From assembly GCA_022653735.1 (NCBI GenBank), contig JALCSU010000003.1:1-64000 (forward strand): a stretch of 64,000 bases of DNA, given 5' to 3'. The notes under the pieces are model-generated. The model ran no database searches, was not told where the DNA came from, and worked only from the letters and a program-made list of their open reading frames with translations. The translations under genes were made by a program, and so were the position numbers. Shown here piece after piece: positions 26,328 through 35,720 of the stretch (its first letter is position 1; the number at the start of each line of letters is the position of its first letter). Source of the stretch: Bacteroidales bacterium (lineage in GTDB: Bacteria > Bacteroidota > Bacteroidia > Bacteroidales > UBA932).

Positions 26328-27575
26328 ATGAAATTCGACATAGATGCATTCAGAGAAATCTCGCAGACGCTGCGACGCAACAAAAGCAGGACATTCCTGA
26401 CCGGCTTCGGGGTGTTCTGGGGCATGTTCATGCTGCTGGTCCTGCTGGGCGGAAGCAAGGCGGTGAAAAGCATGGTCTCCAAGGACATGGGAAATTTCGC
26501 CACAAACTGCGTGATCGTGATGAATGGGATCACTACCAAGCCGTATGGAGGATTCAAGTCGGGCAGGCAGATAATGTTCAGGACAGCGGACATGGATGAG
26601 CTGAGGAAAATCCAAGGAGTCGAGCTCGCCACCACGTCCATGTCTCAATGGGGGGTGCAAGCCGTATACGGAACGAATAAGTACAATGGGGTGAATTTCC
26701 AAGGCGTGACCTCGGATTATTCCAGGATCCAGTTCCAGCACATGAAATACGGACGGTTCATCAACGACATGGACAACGCCGAGGGTCGCAAGGTTGCGAC
26801 GATAGGATGGCGCGTTTACGAGACCCTTTTCCCGGGCGGTGGCGACCCTTGCGGCAAATTCATATCCATCAATGGGATATATTACGAAATCATAGGCGTA
26901 GTGGCGCAGACCAGCAGCAATTTCAACATAAACGGAGGCTCAGACAGAGGGGTGTTCTGCCCGATGAGCGTGATGGCCAGGCTGTACAATCGCGGCGACA
27001 GGATATGGGGGCTGATGGTTCTGGTGAAGCCTGAATACAGATCCAGCGAAGTCATGAACCAGTGCGTGAATATGATGAAGCAGAAATACCTGGTCGCTCC
27101 CAATGACAAGCGAGCCATCGTTGGCCTGAACATAGAGAGCATGTTCACCTTCGTAAGAAATCTGTTCAAGGGGCTCGACTTACTGTTCCTTCTGGTAGGA
27201 ATCGGCACTTTGCTGGCAGGAGCCATCGGTGTATCGAACATCATGATGGTAACCGTGAAGGAGAGGACTACGGAAATCGGTATCCGTCGTGCCATCGGGG
27301 CGACTCCTAAGACCATCATCTCTCAGGTGATAGCCGAAAGCATAACCCTGACCATGGTCTCGGGAATGTTCGGCATCATATTCTCCGTCATGATATTAGG
27401 AATGGTAGAGCTAGGATTCACCAAGGACGGGGTCATGACGGCTCAGTTCCAAGTAACCTTCTGGCAGGCTTTGCTGGCGTTGCTGGGACTTATCACTCTG
27501 GGCGTGCTGGCAGGACTCGCTCCAGCATCAAGGGCGATGCAGATAAAGCCCGTGGATGCGATGAGAGAAGAATAA
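26328..27575 (+). CDS. ABC exporter permease, MacB/FtsX family (second)
   Basis: Start at ATG 26328 (MKFDIDAFREISQTL), aligned with the first permease (MFDIFNEIIGTL), 7 nt past its stop; an ATG at 26307 would overlap. 415 residues with the same layout: N-terminal helix (TFLTGFGVFWGMFMLLVLLG), periplasmic domain, then three helices with IGVSNIMMVTVKERTTEIGIRRAIGATP. The two permeases differ clearly in sequence, so they form a heteromeric pair rather than a recent duplication. The substrate may be an antimicrobial peptide, macrolide, lipid or lipoprotein; the sequence does not decide. Confidence 0.87.
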   Translation: MKFDIDAFREISQTLRRNKSRTFLTGFGVFWGMFMLLVLLGGSKAVKSMVSKDMGNFATNCVIVMNGITTKPYGGFKSGRQIMFRTADMDELRKIQGVELATTSMSQWGVQAVYGTNKYNGVNFQGVTSDYSRIQFQHMKYGRFINDMDNAEGRKVATIGWRVYETLFPGGGDPCGKFISINGIYYEIIGVVAQTSSNFNINGGSDRGVFCPMSVMARLYNRGDRIWGLMVLVKPEYRSSEVMNQCVNMMKQKYLVAPNDKRAIVGLNIESMFTFVRNLFKGLDLLFLLVGIGTLLAGAIGVSNIMMVTVKERTTEIGIRRAIGATPKTIISQVIAESITLTMVSGMFGIIFSVMILGMVELGFTKDGVMTAQFQVTFWQALLALLGLITLGVLAGLAPASRAMQIKPVDAMREE

Positions 27576-27629
27576 CCATGGACTGTCATCCTGGCGAAAA
27601 TCAGGAATTTATATGAATATAAAATATTA

Positions 27630-28733
27630 ATGAATATGAAAAAGTATTTCAGAATCATCATCGCAGCGCTCATAGCATTGCTGTTCCTTGGGACTTTCGT
27701 CTACTTGTACCAAAGATCCAAGCCAAAGGAAGAGAAGTACGAAGAACTCACTGCTACGAGGAAATCCCTTGAGAGGACTACGCTCATCAACGGCTCCATC
27801 GAACCTCGCAACGAAGTGAACATCAAGCCGCAGATAAGCGGAATCATCGCCGAGCTTTATAAGGAACCAGGCCAGAACGTCACCGCAGGGGAGATAATCG
27901 CAAAGGTTAACGTCATCCCCGAGATGAGCTCGTTGAGTTCTGCGCAGAGCAGGGTGCGTCTTGCGGAAATCAACCGCAAGCAAGCCAAGACCGATTTCGA
28001 GCGGGAGAAAGCCCTCTACGACAAGAAACTGGTCAGCGCAGACGAATATGACAAGATCGCTCAGGCTTACGAACAGGCTAAAGAGGAATACGATGCCGCC
28101 GTGGATGCCTTGGAAGTCGTCAGGACCGGCGTCTCGAAGCAGAACGCAAGCTCTTCCTCGACGCTCATCCGCTCCACCATCACAGGACTGATACTTGACG
28201 TCCCCGTGAAGGTCGGGAACTCCGTCATTCAAGCGAACACTTTCAACGATGGCACCACGATAGCCACTGTGGCCGACATGAAAGATCTCATATTCGATGG
28301 CAGGATCGATGAGACCGAGGTCGGGAAAATTCAAGAAGGCACTAACGTGGAAATCACGATCGGAGCCCTGCAGGATCAGAAATTCGAAGCCACTCTTGAA
28401 TACATCTCCCCTAAGGCCACGGACAACAACGGGACAAAAGAATTCGAAATCAAGGCTGCCGTGAAGCCACAAGAGGGGTCTATGATCCGTTCCGGCTACA
28501 GCGCGAATGCAAAGGTGATCTTGGACCATGCCGACAGCGTGGTGACCATTCCTGAGAAAGCCCTGGAATTCTCCGGAGATTCAACTTTCGTCTACCTGAT
28601 GGACAAAGACAGCACATACAAGCGCACTCCGGTAACCATCGGGCTGAGCGATGGAGTAGATGTCGAGATAAAGAATGGACTGAAGAATGGAGACAAGGTT
28701 CGCGGGAACAAAATCATCGAGACTAAAAAATAA
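27630..28733 (+). CDS. Periplasmic adaptor (membrane-fusion) protein, HlyD/RND-MFP type
   Basis: 367 residues. N-terminal anchor helix (about 4-24, YFRIIIAALIALLFLGTFVYLY), split lipoyl/barrel-sandwich parts (GSIEPRNEVNIKPQISGII, and the partner half around STITGLILDVPVKVGN), a coiled-coil hairpin in between (about 100-165, rich in AEINRKQAKTDFEREKALYDKK), then beta-barrel and membrane-proximal domains. It bridges the permease pair and the outer-membrane channel. Its stop overlaps the start of the TolC-like gene by one base. Confidence 0.88.
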   Translation: MNMKKYFRIIIAALIALLFLGTFVYLYQRSKPKEEKYEELTATRKSLERTTLINGSIEPRNEVNIKPQISGIIAELYKEPGQNVTAGEIIAKVNVIPEMSSLSSAQSRVRLAEINRKQAKTDFEREKALYDKKLVSADEYDKIAQAYEQAKEEYDAAVDALEVVRTGVSKQNASSSSTLIRSTITGLILDVPVKVGNSVIQANTFNDGTTIATVADMKDLIFDGRIDETEVGKIQEGTNVEITIGALQDQKFEATLEYISPKATDNNGTKEFEIKAAVKPQEGSMIRSGYSANAKVILDHADSVVTIPEKALEFSGDSTFVYLMDKDSTYKRTPVTIGLSDGVDVEIKNGLKNGDKVRGNKIIETKK

Positions 28734-30082
28734 TGAACATGAAATTTAGCAATATAATATATTCATTCATCCTGGCAGCCTTTTGTGCCATGCCGTCCCT
28801 AGCATCTGCGCAGGAGGCGGTCCATTCCGGCCCATGGTCGCTGGCAGACTGCATCAGCTACGCCATTGACCACAACATAACTATAAAGCAGCAGGACCTG
28901 CACAGAAAGAATCAGGAAATAGCTCTGAATACTGCCAAGAACAGCCGGCTGCCAGACCTGAACGGCTCCGTCAACGAGAATTTCTCATTCGGGCGAGGCT
29001 TGACTTCCTCGAATACATATTCAAATAACAACACCTCTTCCACGGGATTCAGCCTGGGTTCTTCCGTTCCCGTATTCCAAGGCCTCAGAATCCGCAATTC
29101 CATCAAGGAAAGCGAGCTGAATCTGCAGGCGGCGACCGAAGATTTAGAGAAAGCCAAGGATGACATCAGGGTGCAGGTAGCACAGGCTTACGTGCAGATT
29201 CTCTACGACATGGAATTGCTGGACGTAGCTTTGAATCAGGTTTCAATTGACTCTCTGCAGGTGGACAGGCTCTCTGAAATGGAGCTGAATGGCAAGGCTA
29301 GCGCTTCGGAAGTCGCACAGCAGAAGGCCGCCTTGGGTCAGAGCCGGCTGAACGCCACCCAGGCAAGGAATGACCTGAACATCGCCCTGCTGGATCTCAG
29401 CCAGCTGCTGGAACTGCATAATCCCGAAGGATTCTCTGTCGTAAGGCCGTCCAGGGACATCGAAAATTTCCTCTTGCCGAGCCCCGACGACATTTATGCA
29501 GACGCAGTGACTGCCAAGCCTGTGATCAGAGCCGAGGAGTTCCGGCTGAAGGCTTACGACTGGACCATCAAAAACGCAAAGAGCGGATACATGCCGACAA
29601 TTTCTCTGAGCGGAGGAATAGGCACGAACTACTATACTCTGAGCGGGGCCCACAATGATTCATTCGCAGATCAGATGAAGCATAATTTCAGCCAGTACGT
29701 AGGGCTGAGCCTCTCTGTCCCCATATTCAATAAATTCCAGAACCGTAACCAGATTCGCAGCGCCCAGCTGTCGAAAATCAATCAGGAGTTACAGCTCGAA
29801 AGCGCAAAAAAATCTCTTTACAAAGAGATACAACAGGCATATTACAATGCCGTGGCAGCTCAGGAGAAGTATCGTTCTAGCACCGATGCCCTGTCCAGCG
29901 CCAAGGAATCCTATGACCTGATGCTTGCGAAATACGAAAACGGCAAGGCCAACATCACTGAGTTCAACGAGTCCCGGGACAGCTACCTGTCCGCAGAATC
30001 CACCCTGGTCCGCGCCCGCTACGAGTACCTATACTCCGCCAGCCTTCTGGACTTCTACCGCGGCCACGAGCTAACACTGTAG
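28733..30082 (+). CDS. TolC-family outer-membrane channel
   Basis: 449 residues, signal peptide ending SLASAQ. Two OEP repeats of long helices: the first with WSLADCISYAIDHNITIKQQ at the mature start, the second from about 255 (KPVIRAEEFRLKAYDWTIKNAKSGYMPTISL). The C-terminal helix has ANITEFNESRDSYLSAESTLVRARYEYL, the usual end of the family. It is the last gene of the exporter operon and provides the outer-membrane duct. Confidence 0.9.
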   Translation: MNMKFSNIIYSFILAAFCAMPSLASAQEAVHSGPWSLADCISYAIDHNITIKQQDLHRKNQEIALNTAKNSRLPDLNGSVNENFSFGRGLTSSNTYSNNNTSSTGFSLGSSVPVFQGLRIRNSIKESELNLQAATEDLEKAKDDIRVQVAQAYVQILYDMELLDVALNQVSIDSLQVDRLSEMELNGKASASEVAQQKAALGQSRLNATQARNDLNIALLDLSQLLELHNPEGFSVVRPSRDIENFLLPSPDDIYADAVTAKPVIRAEEFRLKAYDWTIKNAKSGYMPTISLSGGIGTNYYTLSGAHNDSFADQMKHNFSQYVGLSLSVPIFNKFQNRNQIRSAQLSKINQELQLESAKKSLYKEIQQAYYNAVAAQEKYRSSTDALSSAKESYDLMLAKYENGKANITEFNESRDSYLSAESTLVRARYEYLYSASLLDFYRGHELTL

Positions 30083-30109
30083 CACGCAAACCGATACAGG
30101 GCTCATCTA

Positions 30110-30269
30110 GCGTGAGCAATGTGGCCAAAATTGCAATTGAAAATCAAAGACTTACAAAACCTTATGCTCACGCCTCCGAAAATCACGAGGCGTGAGCAAT
30201 ACTCGCTTGGAACACTTTGAAAATCAGCAAGTCGCATACGCTCCTTGCTCACGCCCCAGAGTCCGTCCG
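30110..30269. repeat. Two tandem 80-bp units, each bounded by inverted GCGTGAGCAA
   Basis: gcgtgagcaa occurs at 30110 and 30190; its complement occurs at about 30165 and 30245. The inner half also matches between units (ttgaaaatca, then aag). The central pair gctcacgcctc/gaggcgtgagc (30166-30176, 30187-30197) is a perfect 11-bp hairpin with a 10-nt loop and no T-tract. It may act as terminator for the exporter operon or be a mobile REP-type repeat. Confidence 0.7.
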
Positions 30270-30310
30270 TGAAAAAAATTGGGGAAAATGCTACATTAAT
30301 TTTTTTTCAT

Positions 30311-30318
30311 TATATTTG
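30311..30318 (+). promoter_or_regulatory. -7 box (TATATTTG) for the SusC/SusD operon
   Basis: Exact TAnnTTTG match, about 270 nt before ATG 30587; a long leader follows. An 11-base A/T run lies just upstream. Confidence 0.5.
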
Positions 30319-30321
30319 GCG

Positions 30322-30365
30322 GTGACAAGCGACCACATAATTAGTGACAAGCGACCACATAATTA
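30322..30365 (+). repeat. Perfect 22-bp tandem duplication at the transcription start
   Basis: gtgacaagcgaccacataatta twice in direct succession (30322-30343, 30344-30365), beginning 4 nt after the -7 box, so the first copy covers the expected start of transcription. Confidence 0.9.
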
Positions 30366-30586
30366 TTGTCAACAAAAATAACCATGTTGTTTGAGACTTG
30401 TAAGTTAGATAGCCTCAAGGAGTTTCTGACTTAAATGCCGGCAACCAGCTTGGTGAACACTAAACTAATCATTTGTTTTACACTTGCTTTGCGCCTGCAT
30501 GGCACCACTGACAGAAAAATTGAAAAAAAATCAGATCGGTCGGCTCACCCGATTCGGTCTGGTTCGATAATTTAATTCAATATGTT
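30366..30586 (+). other. Leader of the SusC operon, no gene
   Basis: About 220 nt with no open frame. It holds short complementary stretches (for example gccggc and agcttggt around 30438-30455) that could fold, but I cannot match it to a known riboswitch. Confidence 0.35.
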
Positions 30587-33500
30587 ATGAAACCCTTTAC
30601 ATTAAAGATTTCATTTTTGCTGCTCTTATGCTGTCTTTTCACGATTTCTGCAGGAAACGTTTTTTCGCAGGAGAAGAAAACAGTCACCGGCAAAGTTACG
30701 GACGAAAACGGCTTAGCCTTAATCGCCGCTAGCATTGTCGAAGTTGGAACAACAACGGGTACAACTACCGATGAAAACGGTAATTTCTCTTTGAGAATCA
30801 CCCCTGGCGCTTATTTGAGAGTTTCCTATCTAGGTTATGTAGATCAACTGATCGACACGAAAGACAAAACGACTTTTACAGTCGTATTGCAAGAAGACGC
30901 AAACAGTTTGAAAGAACTGGTTGTCGTGGGCTATGGCACACAAGCCAAGAAAGACATCACCGGATCGGTGAGCGTGGTGAGAGCCAAAGATCTTTTGTCA
31001 AGCACCGGATCTTCTGCGACGCAACAGCTGCAGGGGAAAGCCGCCGGCGTGTATGTTGGACAAACAGGTTCTCCTGGTTCTGCTACGATGGTACGCATCC
31101 GAGGCATCAATACGGTGAACGACAATGGTCCCCTGTACGTGATTGACGGAGTATCCACCCGTAACCAGAATTTAAGCAGCTTGAACCCAAATGACATCGA
31201 AAGCATGCAGGTGCTGAAAGATGCTTCCTCGGCTGCAATTTATGGGGCGCAAGCTGCCAATGGCGTCATCCTGATCACCACCAAAAAAGGCATCGGTTCA
31301 GGACGGCCAAAATTAACTTACGATGCCTATTATGGCATTCAGAAAACCACCAAGCGGTATGATATGCTGAATTCGGCGGACCGACTTGCACTGGAGTGGG
31401 AATCACAGCGCAACGCCATGTTGATACGTGGAGTCCCTGAAGACGAAGCCATTCCTTATCATCCGCAGTTCGGGCAATATTTGGAACCACATATTCCGAA
31501 TTATCTGACGGTAACCGGAGCCAAGGGAGAAAATCAGGACATCAAGAACTATTCATTCCCTGACAATCAGATGGTGCCTTTTTCCGACACCGACTGGTGG
31601 AAAGAGCTGGATCGGGTCGCACCTATTCAGAACCATCAATTGACATTTTCGGGGGGAAATGACAAAGGAAGGTATCTGGTAGGCTTGAATTATTTCAACC
31701 AGCAGGGAACGGTCAAGTACTCTTATTATAAAAGATACCAGACGCGCCTGAATTCTTCGTTCGATGTCCGTCCTTGGTTGCGCTTCGGTGAAAATCTGCA
31801 ATATACATGGACGAAAGACGATGGCTTGAATACTAACTTTAACGAATCCACTCCATATTCATGGACCTATCGCGCCTCTCCTTGGGTTCCGGTAAAGGAT
31901 GAATTCGGGAATTGGGCCGGTTCTAAAATCACCGGTACGGGCAACTTCCAGAACGTTATCGCAATGGTTTACCGCGATAAAGACAATTACTGGAGCAACT
32001 CAAGGGTTTTCGGAAATGTCTGGGGGGAAGCGGACCTGATGAAAGAACTGACTTTCCGGACAAGTTTCGGAGTGGACTACACGAATAATTATTATTACCG
32101 GATGAGCAAAAAGAATCCGGAATTTTCTGAAAGTCCCGGAACGAACAACCTGGAAGAAGGTTCCGGTTTCAATTTCAGATGGGTCTGGACCAATACATTG
32201 ACCTACAATAAAGTTTTTCGCGACATCCATTCCTTGAATGTGGTTTTAGGGTCGGAAGCCATCCGCGACGGCCTCGGACACAGCATGAGCGGAAGACGAT
32301 ACGGATACCTCTATGAAGATAACGTCAACACTTGGACATTGGGGATGGGAGAAAGAAACGACCTCCGGGAAAATGATTCGTCTTACAATGGAGAATTCGC
32401 GCTCTTTGGCGTGTTCGCACGTGCTGACTATTCATACAATAACAAGTACCTGATTACCGGAATCATACGCCGGGACGGAGTTTCGCGGTTCGCCAAGAAA
32501 AACAGATATGGAGTTTTCCCTTCTGCATCTTTGGGATGGCGTATATCGGAAGAGGATTTCATGAAAGGCACGAAAAGCTGGCTGGACGACCTGAAACTTC
32601 GGGCAGGATATGGAATCACGGGTAACTCCGAAATGGTCAGGACCACCAATTATGCGATGGAGTTCACGACCTATCCTCAATCCACGAATTATGATCTCGG
32701 AGGAGCGAACTCCGGTACGACTCTGGGTTACAGGCTGGGACGTTTCGGCAACGAAGACACGAAATGGGAATCTACCAAGATGGCCAACATCGGAATCGAT
32801 GCGACATTCTTCAACGGCAAATTCTCCGCAATATTGGATTTATATCACAAGAAGACCTCGGATATGTTGATAGAAGCCGCCTATTCCGCATTGGCAAATG
32901 ACGAAATCGATAAACCATACATCAACTATGGTGACATGAAAAACGTCGGTGCCGATTTCACGTTCAACTACAGGGACAATCATGGCGATTTTTCCTGGGA
33001 TATCGGGCTCAATTTATCCACATATAAAAATACGGTGCTGCGGTTGGCAGATTCGGATGACTTTGCTTTGTGGGGGTATGGAGACCGGTTTGACGTAGGA
33101 GAGACACGCACCATCAAAGGACATTCCATATCGGAATTCTACGGCTTCAAGATCATCGGCTTTTATGAGAATGAAGAAGATGTTATGAATTCTCCTGTAC
33201 CGTATAATACGACCAAAAAAGACTTGCTGGATCCTGACAAACCAGGGCCGAAGGAATATGTCGGAAAGTATAAGTATGCCGATCTGGGCGGAGGTGAGAA
33301 CGGAGAGCCCGACGGGAAGATAGACATGAACGACCGTACGGTCATCGGCAGCCCGCATCCCGATCTGATAGCCGGATTGAACGCATCCTTCAAGTATAAA
33401 AACTGGGATATGACCATGTTCTGGTATTCTACCATCGGGAACGACATTCTCAACAATACCAAATACTTCACGGACTTTCCGCTGTTTGGAGGAAACCGGT

Positions 33501-33883
33501 CCACCAGGATGCGTGATCTCTCCTGGAAACCAGGAGCCGACAATTCAAAAGCCAAATTGCCAATACTGGATTCACAGGACGGCTGGACTGGAAAGGTGCT
33601 CAATTCCTACTACATCGAAGACGGTTCTTTCTTAAGGCTGAAAAATCTTGTCATCGGGTATACTTTCCCAGAATCCTGGCTGCAAAAGGCGACCATTTCC
33701 AACTTGCGCATCTATTTGCAGGCCGAGAACATTTTGACTTTTACGAAATATAAGGGATTGGATCCTGAAATCACCAACAGGGAAACAGGCACAGGCAACC
33801 GTGCAGACCTCAGCCGTGGAATTGACGGAGGTGGCTGGCCTACGACCATGCGTTTGCTCTTTGGCGTAAACTTCACATTTTAA
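30587..33883 (+). CDS. SusC/RagA-family TonB-dependent transporter
   Basis: 1098 residues. Signal peptide ending VFSQE; carboxypeptidase-regulatory-like domain at about 30-110 (KTVTGKVTDENGLALIAASI); plug at about 115-230 (LKELVVVGYGTQAKKDITGSV, RIRGINTVNDNGPLYVIDGV, SAAIYGAQAANGVILITTKK); barrel to a terminal Phe (LLFGVNFTF). It lacks an STN domain, so it is not coupled to a FecR/ECF pair. It imports oligosaccharide or another large substrate with TonB energy, together with the SusD just downstream. The pair is poor in the GAATAT hexamer typical of backbone genes, suggesting a different origin. Confidence 0.93.
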   Translation: MKPFTLKISFLLLLCCLFTISAGNVFSQEKKTVTGKVTDENGLALIAASIVEVGTTTGTTTDENGNFSLRITPGAYLRVSYLGYVDQLIDTKDKTTFTVVLQEDANSLKELVVVGYGTQAKKDITGSVSVVRAKDLLSSTGSSATQQLQGKAAGVYVGQTGSPGSATMVRIRGINTVNDNGPLYVIDGVSTRNQNLSSLNPNDIESMQVLKDASSAAIYGAQAANGVILITTKKGIGSGRPKLTYDAYYGIQKTTKRYDMLNSADRLALEWESQRNAMLIRGVPEDEAIPYHPQFGQYLEPHIPNYLTVTGAKGENQDIKNYSFPDNQMVPFSDTDWWKELDRVAPIQNHQLTFSGGNDKGRYLVGLNYFNQQGTVKYSYYKRYQTRLNSSFDVRPWLRFGENLQYTWTKDDGLNTNFNESTPYSWTYRASPWVPVKDEFGNWAGSKITGTGNFQNVIAMVYRDKDNYWSNSRVFGNVWGEADLMKELTFRTSFGVDYTNNYYYRMSKKNPEFSESPGTNNLEEGSGFNFRWVWTNTLTYNKVFRDIHSLNVVLGSEAIRDGLGHSMSGRRYGYLYEDNVNTWTLGMGERNDLRENDSSYNGEFALFGVFARADYSYNNKYLITGIIRRDGVSRFAKKNRYGVFPSASLGWRISEEDFMKGTKSWLDDLKLRAGYGITGNSEMVRTTNYAMEFTTYPQSTNYDLGGANSGTTLGYRLGRFGNEDTKWESTKMANIGIDATFFNGKFSAILDLYHKKTSDMLIEAAYSALANDEIDKPYINYGDMKNVGADFTFNYRDNHGDFSWDIGLNLSTYKNTVLRLADSDDFALWGYGDRFDVGETRTIKGHSISEFYGFKIIGFYENEEDVMNSPVPYNTTKKDLLDPDKPGPKEYVGKYKYADLGGGENGEPDGKIDMNDRTVIGSPHPDLIAGLNASFKYKNWDMTMFWYSTIGNDILNNTKYFTDFPLFGGNRSTRMRDLSWKPGADNSKAKLPILDSQDGWTGKVLNSYYIEDGSFLRLKNLVIGYTFPESWLQKATISNLRIYLQAENILTFTKYKGLDPEITNRETGTGNRADLSRGIDGGGWPTTMRLLFGVNFTF

Positions 33884-33903
33884 ATCATTTAAATAGCTGT
33901 ACA

Positions 33904-35661
33904 ATGAAAAAGATTATCATATTACTACTGCTTGGAGCAGCCGCTCTTTCGGTTAATTCCTGTGGAGAAGATTTTTTATACAAAGCACCGCAAGGAAGTA
34001 TCGATCAAGCAGCATTGATGAACGAGACGGGAATCGACCTGCTGACGACGACCGCTTATGCGAACCTTACCGAAGACGGTTGGGGGGCTAGTCCTTTCAA
34101 CTGGACATTCGGAGGAATGTACGGAGGTGATGCCAACAAAGGTTCCGATGCCAACGACCAATCCGTCTTGAACGACATGGAAAAGTATAGCGTCCAATCT
34201 AACAACAACTACCTCAATCAAAAGTGGATTTGGATCTATAAGGGCGCAAAGCGAGTGAACATCACCTTGCAGACCATGGAAAAAGTGAAAGACCAGCTGC
34301 CGGAAACATTCATGAAAACCAGAAAGGGAGAGTTATATTTTCTCCGGGCACTGTTTTATTTTGAAGGAATAAAGGTGTTCGGACCTTACATTCCATGGGT
34401 AGACGATACCATTTTGGAAGACGACCCTAAAATACATAACGACATTGACATCTATCCGAAAGTACTGGGCGACATAGATGTTGCCATCGCCAATCTACCG
34501 GAAAAACAGGATCTGGTAGGAAGAGCGAATTCATGGGCTGCCAAAGCCTTGAAGGCGAAAATTTTGATGCAGAAAGGCGACATGGCTTCCGCAGAACCTA
34601 TCTTGAAAGATGTCATCGAAAATGGACAGACTTCAAATGCTTTGAAATACGGATTGGAAGATGATTTGAACGCCAATTTCGACAGCTATCGCGAAAACGG
34701 CAAAGAATCCATTTTTGCCGTTCAGTTTTCCAATGACTTGAACAACGCCAACACCGGAATGTCGTTGTGCTATCCACATGGCGGTTCAGGCTCTCCTGGT
34801 GGATGTTGCGGTTTTTATCAACCTTCCTATGAATTGGCAAATTCATTTAAAGTGGATGCGAACGGACTGCCTTTCTTGGACAATTCCTACAGGAATGCAC
34901 CGTATGTATCAGTCAAGAATCCGTCTTCAGAAAATGATGCCCCGCTCTCACTCAATACGGATGCTCTCGTAGACCCGCGTCTCGATTTTGCCATCGGGCG
35001 TTTCGGCATTCCATATAAAGATTGGGGACTTCCGAAGAACAACTGGGTAAGAGACATGGGGAACGGAGGATTCTTCATGCCGAAGAAACACGTTTATTCC
35101 AAAAAAGAATTGGATGCAGGATTAGCCGGCGGAGGCTTGAGCGCCGGATGGGCGCCAGGATCTGCCATGAACCTGCAATATCTGAGTTTAAGGGATATGA
35201 TACTGCTTTATGCGGAATGTCTGGCTAACGACGGAAAAACCTCGGAAGCCATGGAAATGGTCAATCAAATCCGCAGACGCGCAGCACTTCCCGCAAACAT
35301 CATCCGGCTACCGGATGGCACTCCCGCAGCAAATTACCTCGTCAAAGAGTATCCGTCCACGCATCCTGCATTCACCGACAAAGAAGTATGCATTAAAGCA
35401 GTCCGGATGGAACGCAAGCTGGAATTAGCAATGGAAGGACAACGCTGGTTCGACTTGGCGCGATGGGGCGGCGAATACATGGCACAGCAAATCAAAGAGT
35501 ATATTGATTTCGAGAAAGGCTATCTGTTCGCCAAATTCAGTGCGGCCGTTTCACTAGATGCCAGTAAGACGATGTTTCCAATTCCTCAGACTCAGATACA
35601 AACGATGGGAAATGACGAGAACGGGAAACCTTACTTGGAACAACCAGCTCCGTGGAGATAA
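33904..35661 (+). CDS. SusD/RagB-family lipoprotein
   Basis: 585 residues, 20 nt after SusC. Lipoprotein signal ending at the Cys of SVNSCGEDFLYKAPQGS. TPR-like region includes TRKGELYFLRALFYFEGIKVFGPYIPW (about 138-165); C-terminal region includes MEMVNQIRRRAALP and KLELAMEGQRWFDLARWG. It binds the ligand and forms the lid of the SusC barrel. No glycoside hydrolase follows in the locus, so the substrate cannot be guessed. A strong terminator comes right after. Confidence 0.92.
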   Translation: MKKIIILLLLGAAALSVNSCGEDFLYKAPQGSIDQAALMNETGIDLLTTTAYANLTEDGWGASPFNWTFGGMYGGDANKGSDANDQSVLNDMEKYSVQSNNNYLNQKWIWIYKGAKRVNITLQTMEKVKDQLPETFMKTRKGELYFLRALFYFEGIKVFGPYIPWVDDTILEDDPKIHNDIDIYPKVLGDIDVAIANLPEKQDLVGRANSWAAKALKAKILMQKGDMASAEPILKDVIENGQTSNALKYGLEDDLNANFDSYRENGKESIFAVQFSNDLNNANTGMSLCYPHGGSGSPGGCCGFYQPSYELANSFKVDANGLPFLDNSYRNAPYVSVKNPSSENDAPLSLNTDALVDPRLDFAIGRFGIPYKDWGLPKNNWVRDMGNGGFFMPKKHVYSKKELDAGLAGGGLSAGWAPGSAMNLQYLSLRDMILLYAECLANDGKTSEAMEMVNQIRRRAALPANIIRLPDGTPAANYLVKEYPSTHPAFTDKEVCIKAVRMERKLELAMEGQRWFDLARWGGEYMAQQIKEYIDFEKGYLFAKFSAAVSLDASKTMFPIPQTQIQTMGNDENGKPYLEQPAPWR

Positions 35662-35678
35662 TGCATCGTAATGTTTTC

Positions 35679-35712
35679 ATGAAAAGGGAGAGAATCCTCC
35701 CTTTTCATGGTT
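35679..35712 (+). terminator. Strong intrinsic terminator after susD
   Basis: Perfect 12-bp stem atgaaaagggag/ctcccttttcat (35679-35690, 35697-35708), loop agaatc, followed by ggtttt. It lies before the next gene's chosen start and argues against the longer reading of that gene from 35652. Confidence 0.75.
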
Positions 35713-35720
35713 TTAAAGTC

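Noticed and set aside
27627..28529. 300-residue frame antisense to the membrane-fusion protein
   Set aside because: Shadow of a clear operon gene.
30110..30269. CRISPR array
   Set aside because: Only two 80-bp units with inverted ends, no short regular direct repeats with unique spacers, no cas genes.
30366..30586. Possible riboswitch in the SusC leader
   Set aside because: A gccggcaacc stretch recalls SAM-riboswitch cores, but the rest of the consensus is missing and no methionine gene follows.
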